The notes under the pieces were generated by a model, which made no database searches, was not told the DNA's origin, and saw only the letters and a list, made by a program, of their open reading frames with translations. Made by a program: the position numbers and the translations under genes. Shown here piece after piece: positions 38,701-53,700 of a DNA stretch of 64,000 nucleotides (the first letter of the stretch is position 1; the number at the start of each line of letters is the position of its first letter). This DNA comes from Microglena sp. YARC (lineage: Eukaryota; Chlorophyta; Chlorophyceae; Chlamydomonadales; Chlamydomonadaceae), in assembly GCA_022414725.1 (NCBI GenBank), contig JAJSRW010000760.1, forward strand, positions 27,950 through 91,949. Direction: 5' to 3'.

Positions 38701-41700
38701 TCAGCCAGACCACCCGCATTGGGTTGGGATGGGTTGGGTTGGGTTGGGATGGCTTGGGTTGGCTTGGTTTGTTTATGGATTATACCTGCAACACTGATGT
38801 CAGCCAGACCACCCGCATTGGGGGTTGGGATGGGTTGGGTTGGGTTGGGATGGCTTGGGTTGGCTTGGTTTGTTTATGGATTATACCTGCAACACTGATG
38901 TCAGCCAGACCACCCGCATTGGGTTGGGATGGGTTGGGTTGGGTTGGGATGGCTTGGGTTGGCTTGGTTTGTTTATGGATTATACCTGCAACACTGATGT
39001 CAGCCAGACCACCCGCATTGGGTTGGGATGGGTTGGGTTGGGTTGGGATGGCTTGGGTTGGCTTGGTTTGTTTATGGATTATACCTGCAACACTGATGTC
39101 AGCCAGACCACCCGCATTGGGTTGGGATGGGTTGGGTTGGGTTGGGATGGCTTGGGTTGGCTTGGTTTGTTTATGGATTATACCTGCAACACTGATGTCA
39201 GCCAGACCACCCGCATTGGGTTGGGATGGGTTGGGTTGGGTTGGGATGGCTTGGGTTGGCTTGGTTTGTTTATGGATTATACCTGCAACACTGATGTCAG
39301 CCAGACCACCCGCATTGGGTTGGGATGGGTTGGGTTGGGTTGGGATGGCTTGGGTTGGCTTGGTTTGTTTATGGATTATACCTGCAACACTGATGTCAGC
39401 CAGACCACCCGCATTGGGTTGGGATGGGTTGGGTTGGGTTTGGATGGCTTGGGTTGGCTTGGTTTGTTTATGGATTATACCTGCAACACTGATGTCAGCC
39501 AGACCACCCGCATTGGGTTGGGATGGGTTGGGTTGGGTTGGGATGGCTTGGGTTGGCTTGGTTTGTTTATGGATTATACCTGCAACACTGATGTCAGCCA
39601 GACCACCCGCATTGGGTTGGGATGGGTTGGGTTGGGTTGGGATGGCTTGGGTTGGCTTGGTTTGTTTATGGATTATACCTGCAACACTGATGTCAGCCAG
39701 ACCACCCGCATTGGGTTGGGATGGGTTGGGGTTGGGTTTGGGATGGCTTGGGTTGGCTTGGTTTGTTTTATGGATTATACCTGCAACACTGATGTCAGCC
39801 AGACCACCCGCATTGGGTTGGGATGGGTTGGGTTGGGTTGGGATGGCTTGGGTTGGCTTGGTTTGTTTATGGATTATACCTGCAACACTGATGTCAGCCA
39901 GACCACCCGCATTGGGTTGGGATGGGTTGGGTTGGGTTGGGATGGCTTGGGTTGGCTTGGTTTGTTTATGGATTATACCTGCAACACTGATGTCAGCCAG
40001 ACCACCCGCATTGGGTTGGGATGGGTTGGGTTGGGTTGGGATGGCTTGGGTTGGCTTGGTTTGTTTATGGATTATACCTGCAACACTGATGTCAGCCAGA
40101 CCACCCGCATTGGGTTGGGATGGGTTGGGTTGGGTTGGGATGGCTTGGGTTGGCTTGGTTTGTTTATGGATTATACCTGCAACACTGATGTCAGCCAGAC
40201 CACCCGCATTGGGTTGGGATGGGTTGGGTTGGGTTGGGATGGCTTGGGTTGGCTTGGTTTGTTTTATGGATTATACCTGCAACACTGATGTCAGCCAGAC
40301 CACCCGCATTGGGTTGGGATGGGTTTGGGTTGGGTTGGGATGGCTTGGGTTGGCTTGGTTTTGTTTATGGATTATACCTGCAACACTGATGTCAGCCAGA
40401 CCACCCGCATTGGGTTGGGATGGGTTGGGTTGGGTTGGGATGGCTTGGGTTGGCTTGGTTTGTTTATGGATTATACCTGCAACACTGATGTCAGCCAGAC
40501 CACCCGCATTGGGTTTGGGATGGGTTGGGTTGGGTTGGGATGGCTTGGGTTGGCTTGGTTTGTTTTATGGATTATACCTGCAACACTGATGTCAGCCAGA
40601 CCACCCGCATTGGGTTGGGATGGGTTGGGTTGGGTTGGGATGGCTTGGGTTGGCTTGGTTTGTTTATGGATTATACCTGCAACACTGATGTCAGCCAGAC
40701 CACCCGCATTGGGTTGGGATGGGTTGGGTTGGGTTGGGATGGCTTGGGTTGGCTTGGTTTGTTTATGGATTATACCTGCAACACTGATGTCAGCCAGACC
40801 ACCCGCATTGGGTTGGGATGGGTTGGGTTGGGTTGGGATGGCTTGGGTTGGCTTGGTTTGTTTATGGATTATACCTGCAACACTGATGTCAGCCAGACCA
40901 CCCGCATTGGGTTGGGATGGGTTGGGTTGGGTTGGGATGGCTTGGGTTGGCTTGGTTTGTTTATGGATTATACCTGCAACACTGATGTCAGCCAGACCAC
41001 CCGCATTGGGTTGGGATGGGTTGGGTTGGGTTGGGATGGCTTGGGTTGGCTTGGTTTGTTTATGGATTATACCTGCAACACTGATGTCAGCCAGACCACC
41101 CGCATTGGGTTGGGATGGGTTGGGTTGGGTTGGGATGGCTTGGGTTGGCTTGGTTTGTTTATGGATTATACCTGCAACACTGATGTCAGCCAGACCACCC
41201 GCATTGGGTTGGGATGGGTTGGGTTGGGTTGGGATGGCTTGGGTTGGCTTGGTTTGTTTATGGATTATACCTGCAACACTGATGTCAGCCAGACCACCCG
41301 CATTGGGTTGGGATGGGTTGGGTTGGGTTGGGATGGCTTGGGTTGGCTTGGTTTGTTTATGGATTATACCTGCAACACTGATGTCAGCCAGACCACCCGC
41401 AATTGGGTTGGGATGGGTTGGGTTGGGTTGGGATGGCTTGGGTTGGCTTGGTTTGTTTATGGATTATACCTGCAACACTGATGTCAGCCAGACCACCCGC
41501 ATTGGGTTGGGATGGGTTGGGTTTGGGTTGGGATGGCTTGGGTTGGCTTGGTTTGTTTATGGATTATACCTGCAACACTGATGTCAGCCAGACCACCCGC
41601 ATTGGGTTGGGATGGGTTGGGTTGGGTTGGGATGGCTTGGGTTGGCTTGGTTTGTTTATGGATTATACCTGCAACACTGATGTCAGCCAGACCACCCGCA

Positions 41701-44700
41701 TTGGGTTGGGATGGGTTGGGTTGGGTTGGGATGGCTTGGGTTGGCTTGGTTTGTTTATGGATTATACCTGCAACACTGATGTCAGCCAGACCACCCGCAT
41801 TGGGTTGGGGATGGGTTGGGTTGGGTTGGGATGGCTTGGGTTGGCTTGGTTTGTTTATGGATTATACCTGCAACACTGATGTCAGCCAGACCACCCGCAT
41901 TGGGTTGGGATGGGTTGGGTTGGGTTGGGATGGCTTGGGTTGGCTTGGTTTGTTTATGGATTATACCTGCAACACTGATGTCAGCCAGACCACCCGCATT
42001 GGGTTTGGGATGGGTTGGGTTGGGTTGGGATGGCTTGGGTTGGCTTGGTTTGTTTATGGATTATACCTGCAACACTGATGTCAGCCAGACCACCCGCATT
42101 TGGGTTGGGATGGGTTGGGTTGGGTTTGGGATGGCTTGGGTTGGCTTGGTTTGTTTATGGATTATACCTGCAACACTGATGTCAGCCAGACCACCCGCAT
42201 TGGGTTGGGATGGGTTGGGTTGGGTTGGGATGGCTTGGGTTGGCTTGGTTTGTTTATGGATTATACCTGCAACACTGATGTCAGCCAGACCACCCGCATT
42301 GGGTTGGGATGGGTTGGGTTGGGTTGGGATGGCTTGGGTTGGCTTGGTTTGTTTATGGATTATACCTGCAACACTGATGTCAGCCAGACCACCCGCATTG
42401 GGTTGGGATGGGTTGGGTTGGGTTGGGATGGCTTTGGGTTGGCTTGGTTTGTTTTATGGATTATACCTGCAACACTGATGTCAGCCAGACCACCCGCATT
42501 GGGTTGGATGGGTTGGGTTGGGTTGGGATGGCTTGGGTTGGCTTGGTTTGTTTATGGATTATACCTGCAACACTGATGTCAGCCAGACCACCCGCATTGG
42601 GTTGGGAATGGGTTGGGTTGGGTTGGGATGGCTTGGGTTGGCTTGGTTTGTTTATGGATTATACCTGCAACACTGATGTCAGCCAGACCACCCGCATTGG
42701 GTTGGGATGGGTTGGGTTGGGTTGGGATGGCTTGGGTTGGCTTGGTTTGTTTATGGATTATACCTGCAACACTGATGTCAGCCAGACCACCCGCATTGGG
42801 TTGGGATGGGTTGGGTTGGGTTGGATGGCTTGGGTTGGCTTGGTTTGTTTATGGATTAATACCTGCAACACTGATGTCAGCCAGACCACCCGCATTGGGT
42901 TGGGATGGGGGATGGGTTGGGTTGGGATGGCTTGGGTTGGCTTGGTTTGTTTATGGATTATACTCTGCAGCACTTGATGTCAGCCAGACCACCCGCATTG
43001 GGTTGGGATGGGTTGGGTTGGGTTGGGATGGCTTGGGTTGGCTTGGTTTGTTTATGGATTATTCCTGCAACACTGATGTCAGCCAGACCACCCGCATTGG
43101 GTTGGGATGGGTTGGGTTTGGGTTGGGATGGCTTTGGGTTGGCTTGGTTTGTTTATGGATTATACCTGCACAACTGATGTCAGCCAGACCACCCGCATTT
43201 GGGTTGGGATGGGGTTGGGTTGGGTTGGGATGGCTTGGGTTGGCTTGGTTTGTTTATGGATTATACTGCAACACTGATGTCAGCCAGACCACCCGCATTG
43301 GGTTGGGATGGGTTGGGTTTGGGTGTGGGGATGGCTTGGGTTGGCTTGGTTTGTTTATGGATTATACCTGCAAACACTGATGTCAAGCCAGACCACCGCA
43401 TTGGGTTTGGGATGGTTGGGTTGGGTGGGATGGCTTGGGTTGGCTTGGTTTGTTTATGGATTATACCTGCAACACTGATGTCAGCCAGACCACCCGCATT
43501 GGGTTGGGATGGGTTGGGTTGGTTGGGATGGCTTGGGTTGGCTTGGTTTGTTTATGGATTATACCTGCAACACTGATGTCAGCCCAGACCACCCGCATTG
43601 GGTTGGGATGGGTTGGGTTTGGGTTGGGATGGCTTGGGTTGGCTTGGTTTGTTTATGGGATTATACCTGCAACACTGATGTCAGCCAGACGCCGCATTGG
43701 GTTTGGGATTGGGTTTGGGTTGGGTTGGGATGGCTTGGGTTTGCTTTGGTTTGTTTATGGATTATACCTGCAACACTGATGTCAGCCAGACACCCGCATT
43801 GGGCATTGGGATGGGTTGGGTTGGGTTGGGATGGCTTGGGTTGGCTTGGTTTGTTTATGGATTATACGCACCTGCAACACTACAGATGATGTTCAGCCAC
43901 GACGCGATTGGGTTTGGGAATGTGGTTTGGGTTTTTGGGTTTGGGATGATTGGGTTGGGTTGGGTTTGGGCTGGCTTTTGGGTCTTGGTATGGATTATAC
44001 CGTGCAAACACTGATGTGCAGCCAGACCACGCGGTTGGGAGTGGGTTTGGGTGGTGGGGGTTGTGGGGTGGCTTTTGGTGTTGGTCTTTGGGTGTGTGTT
44101 ATTGGGCAAGCACTTGGGAGACCACCCGGCGATGGGGATTGGTGGATGGTGGGTTGGGTTGGGAATGGATGCTTGGGTTGGCTTGGTTGTTTATGGATTA
44201 TACCTGCACACTGATGTCAGCCAGACCACCCGCATTGGGTTGGGATGGGTTGGGTGGGTTGGGATGGCTTGGGTTGGCTTTTTTTATGGTTATACCTCAA
44301 CACTGATGTCAGCCACGACCCCCGCATGTTTATGGCTTGGGTTTGCGCTTGGTTTGTTATTATACCTGCAACACTGATGTCAGCCAGACCAACCCGGGAG
44401 TGTGGGATTGGGGTTGGTTGGGATTGGGGATGGCTGTGGGTGGCTTGGTCTTGTTTATTTAAATACCTGCAACAGCTGGTTGGATTGGGTTGTTGTTGGT
44501 GTGGGTTTGGGATGTGCTATGGGTTTTAGGGTTGGGATGTGGCTTGGGTTGGCTTGGTTTGTTTATGGATTAATACCTGCAACACTGATGTCAGCCAGAC
44601 CACCCGCACAGTGGGTTGGGATGGGTTGGGTTATGGGGTTTGGGATGGCTTGGGTTGGCTTGGTTTGTTTATGGAATTATACCTGCAACACTGATGTCAG

Positions 44701-47700
44701 CCAGACGCACCCGCATTGGGTTGGGATGGGTTGGGGTTGGGTTGGGATGGCTTGGGTTGGCTTGTTTGTTTGGGTTGGGTTGGGATGGGTTTGGGTTGGG
44801 TTGGATGGCTGATGGATTATACCGTGCAACACTGATGTCAGCCAGACCACCCGATTGGGTTGGGATGGGTTGGGTTGGGTTGGGATGGCTTGGGTTGGCT
44901 TGGTTTGTTTATGGATTATACCTGATGTCAACACCCGCAATGGTTGGGAGCCGAGATTGTGGGTTGCACTCGCCGCATTGGGATGGGTTGGGTTGGGTTG
45001 GGATGGCTTTGGGTTGGGATGGGCTCTGGTTTGTTTATGGATTATACTGCAAAACACTGAAGTCAGCCAGACCACCCGCATTGGGTTGGGATGGGTTGGG
45101 TTTGGGTTGGGATGGTTGGTTGGGGATTTATACCTGCAACACTGATGTCAGCAGAACCACCGCCGCATTGTTTGGGATGGTGAGTGGGTTGGGTTGGGTA
45201 TGGCTCTGCGGGTTGGGATGGAGTTGGTTGGTTGGGATGGCTTGGGTTGTTTGGGTTTGGGGGTTTGGGGGATCGGCCTTGGGTCCCGCATGGCTTGGCT
45301 GATGGATTATAGCAAACCCTTGGCGATTCATTGGGTTGGGGGTTGGCTTGGTTGGGATTTGGGATGGATTATAACGTTGGTTCAGTTGGCTTGGTTTTAT
45401 ATGCTACATGGATGCAACACTGATGTCAGCCAGACACTTGTTGCGGGATGGGTTGGGTTGGGATGGCAGTTTGGGTTGGCTTGGGTTCGGATGGGTGGGT
45501 TGCTATGTTGGTCACCAGACCACCCGCATTGGCTTGATGGATTATACTGCCTGCAACACTGATGTCAGCCAGACCACCCGCACTTGGGTTGGGATGGTTG
45601 GGTTGGGTTGGGATGGCTTGGGTTGGCTTGTGTTTGTTTTATGGATTATACCTGCAACACTGGATGTCAGCCAGACACGCCGCATTGGGTTGGGATGGGT
45701 TGGGTTGGGTTGGATTGGCTTGGGTTTGCTTGGTTTGTTTATGGATTATACCTGCAACACTGATTGTCAGCCAGACCACCCGCATTGGGTTGGGATGGGT
45801 TGGGTTGGGTTGGGATGGCTTGGGTTGGCTTGTTTGTTTATGGATTAACCTTATTACAGACCACCCCCATGGATGTCAGCCAGACCACCCGCATTGGGTT
45901 GGGATGGGTTGGGTTGGGTTGGGATGGCTGGGTTGGCTTGGTTTTGTTTATGGATTATACCTGCAAACACTGATGTCAGCCAGACCACCCGCATTGGGTT
46001 GGGATGGGTTGGGTTCTTGCTTGGTTTGTTTTGGGTTGGGATGGATATATACCTGCAACACTGATGTCAGCCAGACCACCCGCATTGGGTTGGGATGGGT
46101 TTGGGTTGGGTTTGGCTGTTGGCATTGTTTGTTTAGGATGGAATATGGCTTGGGTGGCTTGGTTTGTTTATGGATTTAATACCTGCAACACTGATGTCAG
46201 CCAGACCACCCGCATTGGTTGGGATGGGTTGGGTTGGGTTGGGATGGGCTTGGGTTGGCTTGGTTTTGTTTATGGATTAAATACCTGCAACACTGATGTC
46301 AGCCAGGACACCCGCATTGGGTTGGGATGGGTTGGTTGGTTGGGATGGCTTGGGTTGGCTTGGCTTTGTTTATGGATTATACCTGCAACACTGATGTCAG
46401 CCAGACCACCCGCATTGGGTTGGGATGGGTTGGGTTGGGTTGGGATGGCTTGGGTTGGCTTTTGGTTTTGTTTATGGATTATACCTGCAACCACTGATGT
46501 CAGCCAGACCCACCCGCGCCAGACCACCGCATGTGGTTGGGATTTGGGTTGCGGTTGGGTTGGGATGCTTTTGGGTTGGCTTGGTTTTGTTTATGGATTA
46601 TACCTGCAACACTGATGTCAGCCAGACCACCCGCATTGGTTGGGATTGGGTTGGGTTGGGTTGGGATGGCTTGGGTTGGCTTGGTTTGTTTATGGATTAT
46701 ACCTTGCAACACTGATTGTCAGCCAGACCACCCCGCATTAGTGGTTGGGGTTGGATTGGGTTGGGTTGGGATGGGGTTGGCTTGGTTTGTGTTATGGATT
46801 ATACCTCAACACTGATGTCAGCCAGACCCCCGCATTGGGTTTGGGGGATGGGTTTGGGATGGGTTGTGGGATTGGCTTGGGTTGGCTTGGTTTGTTTATG
46901 GATTATACCTGCAACACTGATGTCAGCCAGACCACCCGCATTGGGTTGGGATGGGTTGGGTTTGGTGGCTTGATGGATGTCTTGGTTCCCTTGGGATTGC
47001 TTGGCTTGGGTTTGTTTGTTTATGGATTATACCTGCACACACTGATGTCAGCCAGACCACCCGCGCATTGGGTTGGGATGGGTTGGGTTTGGGTTGGGAT
47101 GGCTTGGGTTGGCTTGGTTTGTTTATGGATTATACCTGCAACACTGATGTCAGCCAGACCACCCGCATTGGGTTGGGATGGGTTTGGGTTGGGTTGGGAT
47201 GGCTTGGGTTGGCTTGGTTTGATTTATGATTATACTGCAACACTGATGTCAGCCAGACCCCCCGCATTGGTTGTTGGGATGGGTTGGGTTGGGTTGGCGT
47301 TGGGATGGCTTGGGTTGGCTTGGTTTGTTTATGGATTATACCTGCAACACTGATGTCAGCCAGGACCACCCGCATTGGGGTGGGATGGGTTGGGTTGGGA
47401 TGTTGGGGCTTGGTTGGCTTGGTGTTGTTTTATGGATTATACCTGCAACACTGGATGTCAGCCAGACCACCCGCATTGGGTTGGGATGGGTTGGGTTGGG
47501 TGGCTTGGGTTGGTTGGTTTGTTTATGGATTAACTTGGGTAGTTGGCTTGGTTTGGTTGGGATGGCTTTGGGTTTGGCTTGGTTTTTTATGGATTATACC
47601 TGCAACAACTGATGTCAGCCAGACACCCGCATTGGGTTTGGGATGGGTTGGGTTGGGTTGGGATGGCTTGGGTTGCTTGGTTTGTTTATGGTTATACGCC

Positions 47701-50700
47701 AGACGCACCGCATTGTTGGGATGGGTGGGGTTGGGTTGGGATGCTTGGGTTGGCTAAGTTATACCTCAACACTGATGTCAGCCAGACCACCGCATTGGGT
47801 TGGGATGGGTTGGGTTGGGTGGGATGGTTGGTTGGCTTGGTTTGTTTATGGATTATACCTGCAACACTGATTTTGGCAGCCAGACCACCACGCATTGGGT
47901 TGGATGGGTTGGGTTGGTTGGGATTGGTTGGCTTTGGTTTGTTTTATGGCCACCGCATTGGGTTTGGGGATGGGTTGGCTTGGGTAGGGATGGCTTTGGG
48001 GGTTTTGTTTATGGATTATACCTGCAACACTGATGTCAGCCAGACCGCATTGGGGATGGTTGGGTTGGGAGTTTGGGATGGCTTGGGTTGGCTTGGTTTG
48101 TTTATGGATTATACCTGCAACACTGATGTCAGCCAGACCACCCGGCATTGGGTTGGTGATGGGTGGGTTGGGTTGGGATGGCTTGGGTTGGGCTTGGTTT
48201 GTTTATGGATTATACTGCAACACTGATGTCAGCCAGAACCACCCGCATTGGGTTGGGATGGGTTGGTTGGGTTGGGTTGGGATCTTGGGTTGGCTTGGTT
48301 TGTTATGGATTATACCTGCAAACACTGAATGTCAGCCAGACCACCCGCATTGGGTTGGGATGGGGGTCCTTGTGGATGGCTTGGGTTGGCTGGTTTGTTT
48401 ATGGATTATACCTGCAACACTGATGTCAGCCAGACCACCCGCATTGGGTTGGATGGGTTGGGTTGGGTTGGGATGGCTTGTTGGCTTGGTTTGGTATGAT
48501 TATACCTGCAACACTGATGTCTAGCCAGACACCCGCATTGGGTTGGGTGGGTTTGGGATGGGTTGGGTTGGGCAGCCAGACAACCAGCATTGGTTGATGG
48601 GTTGGGTTGGGGTTGGATGGTTTTTTATGGGATTATACCTGCAACACTGATGTAGCCAGACACGCCGCATTGGGGTGGGATGGGTTGGGTTGGGTTGGGA
48701 TGGCTTGGTGTTGGCTTGTTTGTTTATGGATTAACCTGCAAACACTGATGTCAGCCAGACCACCCGCATTGGGTATGGGATGGATTGGGTTGGGTTGGGT
48801 TGGCTTGGGTTGTTTATGGAATTATACTGGCAACACTGATGTCAGCCAGACCACGCCGATTGGGTTGGGGATGGTTGGGTTGGGGTTGGGATGGCTTGGG
48901 TTGGCTTGGTTTGTTTATGGATTATCTCTGCACACTGATGTCAAGCAGACACCATTGGTTGGGATGGGTTGGGTTTGGTTGGGATGGCCCTGCAACACGA
49001 TTTGGTTGGGATGGGTTTGGGTTGCGTTGGGATGGCTTGGGTTGGCTTGGTTTGTTTATGGATTATAACCTGCAACACTGCATGTCAGCCAGACCACCCG
49101 CATTGGGTTGGGATGGGTTGGGTTGGGTGGGGATGGCTTGTTATTATGGATTATACCGCAACACTGATGTCAGCCAGACCACCCGCATTGGGTTGGGATG
49201 GGTTGGGTTGGGTTGGGATGGCTTGGTTGGCTTGGTTTGTTTATGGATTATACCTGCCAACACTGATGTCAGCCAACCCACCCGCATTGGGTTGGGATGG
49301 GTTGGGTTGGGTTGGGATGCTTGGCTTGCTGGTTTGTTTGGGTGGGATGGGTTGATGTCAGACCAGACCACCCGCATTGGGTTGGATGGGTTGGGTTGGG
49401 TTGGATGGCTTGGGTTGGTTTGTTGGTTTTGCTTTTATGGATTATACCTGCAACACTGATGTCAGCCAGACCACCCGCATTGGGTTGGGATGGGTTGGGT
49501 TGGGTTGGGATGGCTTGGGTTGGCTTGGTTTGTTTATGGATTATACCTGCAACACTGATGTCAGCCAGAACCACCCGCATTGTGGTTGGGATGGGTTGGG
49601 TTGGGTTGGGATGGCTTGGGTTGGCTTGGTTTGTTTATGGATTATACCTGCAACACTGATGTCAGCCAGACCACCGCATTGGGTTGGGATGGGTTGGGTT
49701 GGGTTGGGATGGCTTGGGTTGGCTTGGTTTGTTTATGGATTATACCTGCAACACTGATGTCAGCCAGACCACCGCATTGGGTTGGGATGGGTTGGGTTGG
49801 GTTGGATGGCTTGGGTTGGCTTGGTTTGTTTTATGGATTATACCTGCAACACTGATGTCAGCCAGACCACCCGCATTGGGTTGGGATGGGTTGGGTTGGG
49901 TTGGGATGGCTTGGGTTGGCTTGGTTTGTTTATGGATTATACCTGCAACACTGATGTCAGCCAGACCACCCGCATTGGGTTGGGAATGGGTTGGGTTGGG
50001 TTGGGATGGCTTGGGTTGGTTTGTTTTGTTTATGGATTATACCTGCAACACTGATGTCAGCCAGACCACCCGCATTGGGTTGGGATGGGTTGGGTTGGGT
50101 TGGGATGGCTTGGGTTGGCTTGGTTTGTTTATGGATTATACCTGCAACACTGATGTCAGCCAGACCACCCGCATTGGGTTGGGATGGGTTGGGTTGGGTT
50201 GGGATGGCTTGGGTTGGCTTGGTTTGTTTATGGATTATACCTGCAACACTTGATGTCAGCCAGACCACCCGCATTGGGTTGGGATGGGTTGGGGTTGGGT
50301 TTGGGATGGCTTGGGTTGGCTTGGTTTGTTTATGGATTATACCTGCAACACTGATGTCAGCCAGACCACCCGCATTGGGTTGGGATGGGTTGGGTTGGGT
50401 TGGGATTGGCTTGGGTTGGCTTGGTTTGTTTTATGGATTATACCTGCAACACTGATGTCAGCCAGACCACCCGCATTGGGTTGGGATGGGTTGGGTTGGG
50501 TTGGGATGGCTTGGGTTGGCTTGTTTGTTTATGGATTATACCTGCAACACTGATGTCAAGCCAGACCACCCGCATTGGGTTGGGATGGGTTGGGTTTGGG
50601 TTGGGATGGCTTGGGTTGGCTTGGTTTGTTTATGGATTATACCTGCAACACTGATGTCAGCCAGACCACCGCATTGGGTTGGGGATGGGTTGGGTTGGGT

Positions 50701-53700
50701 TGGGATGGCTTGGGTTGGCTTTGGTTTTGTTTATGGATTATACCTGCAACACTGATGTCAGCCAGACCCCCGCATTGGGTTGGGATGGGTTTGGGTTGGG
50801 TTGGGATGGGCTTGGGTTGGCTTGGTTTGTTTATGGATTATACCTGCAACTGCCACTGATGTCAGCCAGACCACCGCATTGGGTTGGGATGGGTTGGGTT
50901 GGGTTGGGATGGCTTGGGTTGGCTTGGTTTGTTTATGGATTATACCTGCAACAACTGATGTCAGCCAGACCACCCGCATTGGGTTGGGATGGGTTGGGTT
51001 GGGTTGGGATGGCTTGGGTTGGCTTGGTTTGTTTATGGATTATACCTGCAACACTGATGTCAGCCAGACCACCCGCATTGGGTTGGGATGGGTTGGGTTG
51101 GGTTGGGATGGCTTGGGTTGGCTTGGTTTGTTTATGGATTATACCTGCAACACTGATGTCAGCCAGACCACCCGCATTGGGTTGGGATGGGTTGGGTTGG
51201 GTTGGGATGGCTTGGGTTGGCTTGGTTTGTTTATGGATTATACCTGCAACACTGATGTCAGCCAGACCACCGCATTGGGTTTGGGATGGGTTGGGTTGGG
51301 TTGGGATGGCTTGGGTTGGCTTGGTTTGTTTATGGATTATACCTGCAACACTGATGTCAGCCAGACCACCCGCATTGGGTTGGGATGGGTTGGGTTGGGT
51401 TGGGATGGCTTGGGTTGGCTTGGTTTGTTTTATGGATTATACCTGCAACACTGATGTCAGCCAGACCACCCGCATTGGGTTGGGATGGGTTGGGTTGGGT
51501 TGGGATGGCTTGGGTTGGCTTGGTTTGTTTATGGATTATACCTGCAACACTGATGTCAGCCAGACCACCCGCATTGGGTTGGGATGGGTTGGGTTGGGTT
51601 GGGATGGCTTGGGTTGGCTTGGTTTGTTTATGGATTATACCTGCAACACTGATGTCAGCCAGACCACCCGCATTGGGTTGGGATGGGTTGGGTTGGGTTG
51701 GGATGGCTTGGGTTGGCTTGGTTTGTTTATGGATTATACCTGCAACACTGATGTCAGCCAGACCACCCGCATTGGGTTGGGATGGGTTGGGTTGGGTTGG
51801 GATGGCTTGGGTTGGCTTGGTTTGTTTATGGATTATACCTGCAAACACTGATGTCAGCCAGACCACCCGCATTGGGTTGGGATGGGTTGGGTTGGGTTGG
51901 GATGGCTTGGGTTGGCTTGGTTTGTTTATGGATTATACCTGCAACACTGATGTCAGCCAGACCACCCGCATTGGGTTTGGGATGGGTTGGGTTGGGTTGG
52001 GATGGATTGGGTTGGCTTGGTTTGTTTATGGATTATACCTGCAACACTGATGTCAGCCAGACCACCCGCATTGGGTTGGGATGGGTTTGGGTTGGGTTGG
52101 GATGGCTTGGTTGCTTGGTTTGGTTTATGGATTATACCTGCAACACTGATGTCAGCCAGACCACCCGCATTGGGTTGGGATGGGTTGGGTTGGGTTGGGA
52201 TGGCTTGGCTTGGCTTGGTTTGTTTATGGATTATACCTGCAACACTGATGTCAGCCAGACCACCCGCATTGGGTTGGGATGGGTTGGGTTGGGTTGGGAT
52301 GGCTTGGGTTGGCTTGGTTTGTTTATGGATTATAACCTGCAACACTGGATGTCAGCCAGACCACCCGCATTGGGTTGGGATGGTTGGGTTGGGTTGGGAT
52401 GGCTTGGGTTGGCTTGGTTTGTTTATGGATTATACCTGCAACACTGATGTTCAGCCAGACCACCCGCATTGGGTTGGGATGGGTTGGGTTGGGTTGGGAT
52501 GGCTTGGGTTGGCTTGGGTTTGTTTATGGATTATACCTGCAACACTGATGTCAGCCAGACCACCCGCATTGGGTTGGGATGGTTGGGTTGGGTTGGGATG
52601 GCTTGGGTTGGCTTGGTTTGTTTATGGATTATACCTGCAACACTGATGTCAGCCAGACCACCCGCATTGGGTTGGGATGGGTTGGTTGGGATTGGGATGG
52701 CTTGGGTTGGCTTGGTTTGTTTATGGATTATACCTGCAACACTGATGTCAGCCAGACCACCCGCATTGGGTTGGGATGGGTTGGGTTTTGGGATGGCTTG
52801 GGTTGGCTTGGTTTGTTTATGGATTATACTGCAACACTGATGTCAGCCAGACCACCCGCATTGGGTTGGGATGGGTTGGGTTGGGTTGGGATGGCTTGGG
52901 TTGGCTTGGTTTGTTTATGGATTATACCTGCAACACTGATGTCAGCCAGACCACCCGCATTGGGTTGGGATGGGTTGGGTTGGGATGGCTTGGCTTGGCT
53001 TGGTTTGTTTATGGATTATACCTGCAACACTGATGTCAGCCAGACCACCCGCATTGGTTGGGATGGGTTGGGTTGGGTTTGGCCTGCAACACTGATGTCA
53101 GCCAGACCACCCGCATTGGGTTGGGATGGCTTGGTTTGTTTATGGATTATACCTGCACACTGATGTTGGTTGGGGCTTGGGTTCTTGGCTTGGTTTGTTT
53201 ATGGATTATACCTGCAACACTGATGTCAGCCAGACCACCCGCATTGGGTTGGGATGGGTTGGGTTGGGTTTGGATGCTTGGGTTGGCTTGGTTTGTTATG
53301 TTATACTGCAACACTGATGTCAGCCAGACCACCCGCATTGGGTTGGGATGGGTTGGGTTGGCGGATGGCTTGTTGGCTTGGTTTATGGATTATACCTGCA
53401 ACACTGATATCAGCCCAGACCACCCGCACTTGGGATATACCTGCAACACTGATGTTGGGTTGGATGGCTTGGATTGGCTTGGTTGGCTTGGGAATGGATT
53501 ATACCTGCAACACTGATGTCAGCCAGACCACCCGCATTGGGTTGGGATGGGTTGGGTTGGGTTGGGATGGCTTGGGTTGGCTTGGTTTGTTTATGGATTA
53601 TACCTGCAACACTGATGTCAGCCAGACCACCCGCATTGGGTTGGGATGGGTTGGGTTGGGTTGGGATGGCTTGGGTTGGCTTGGTTTGTTTATGGATTAT

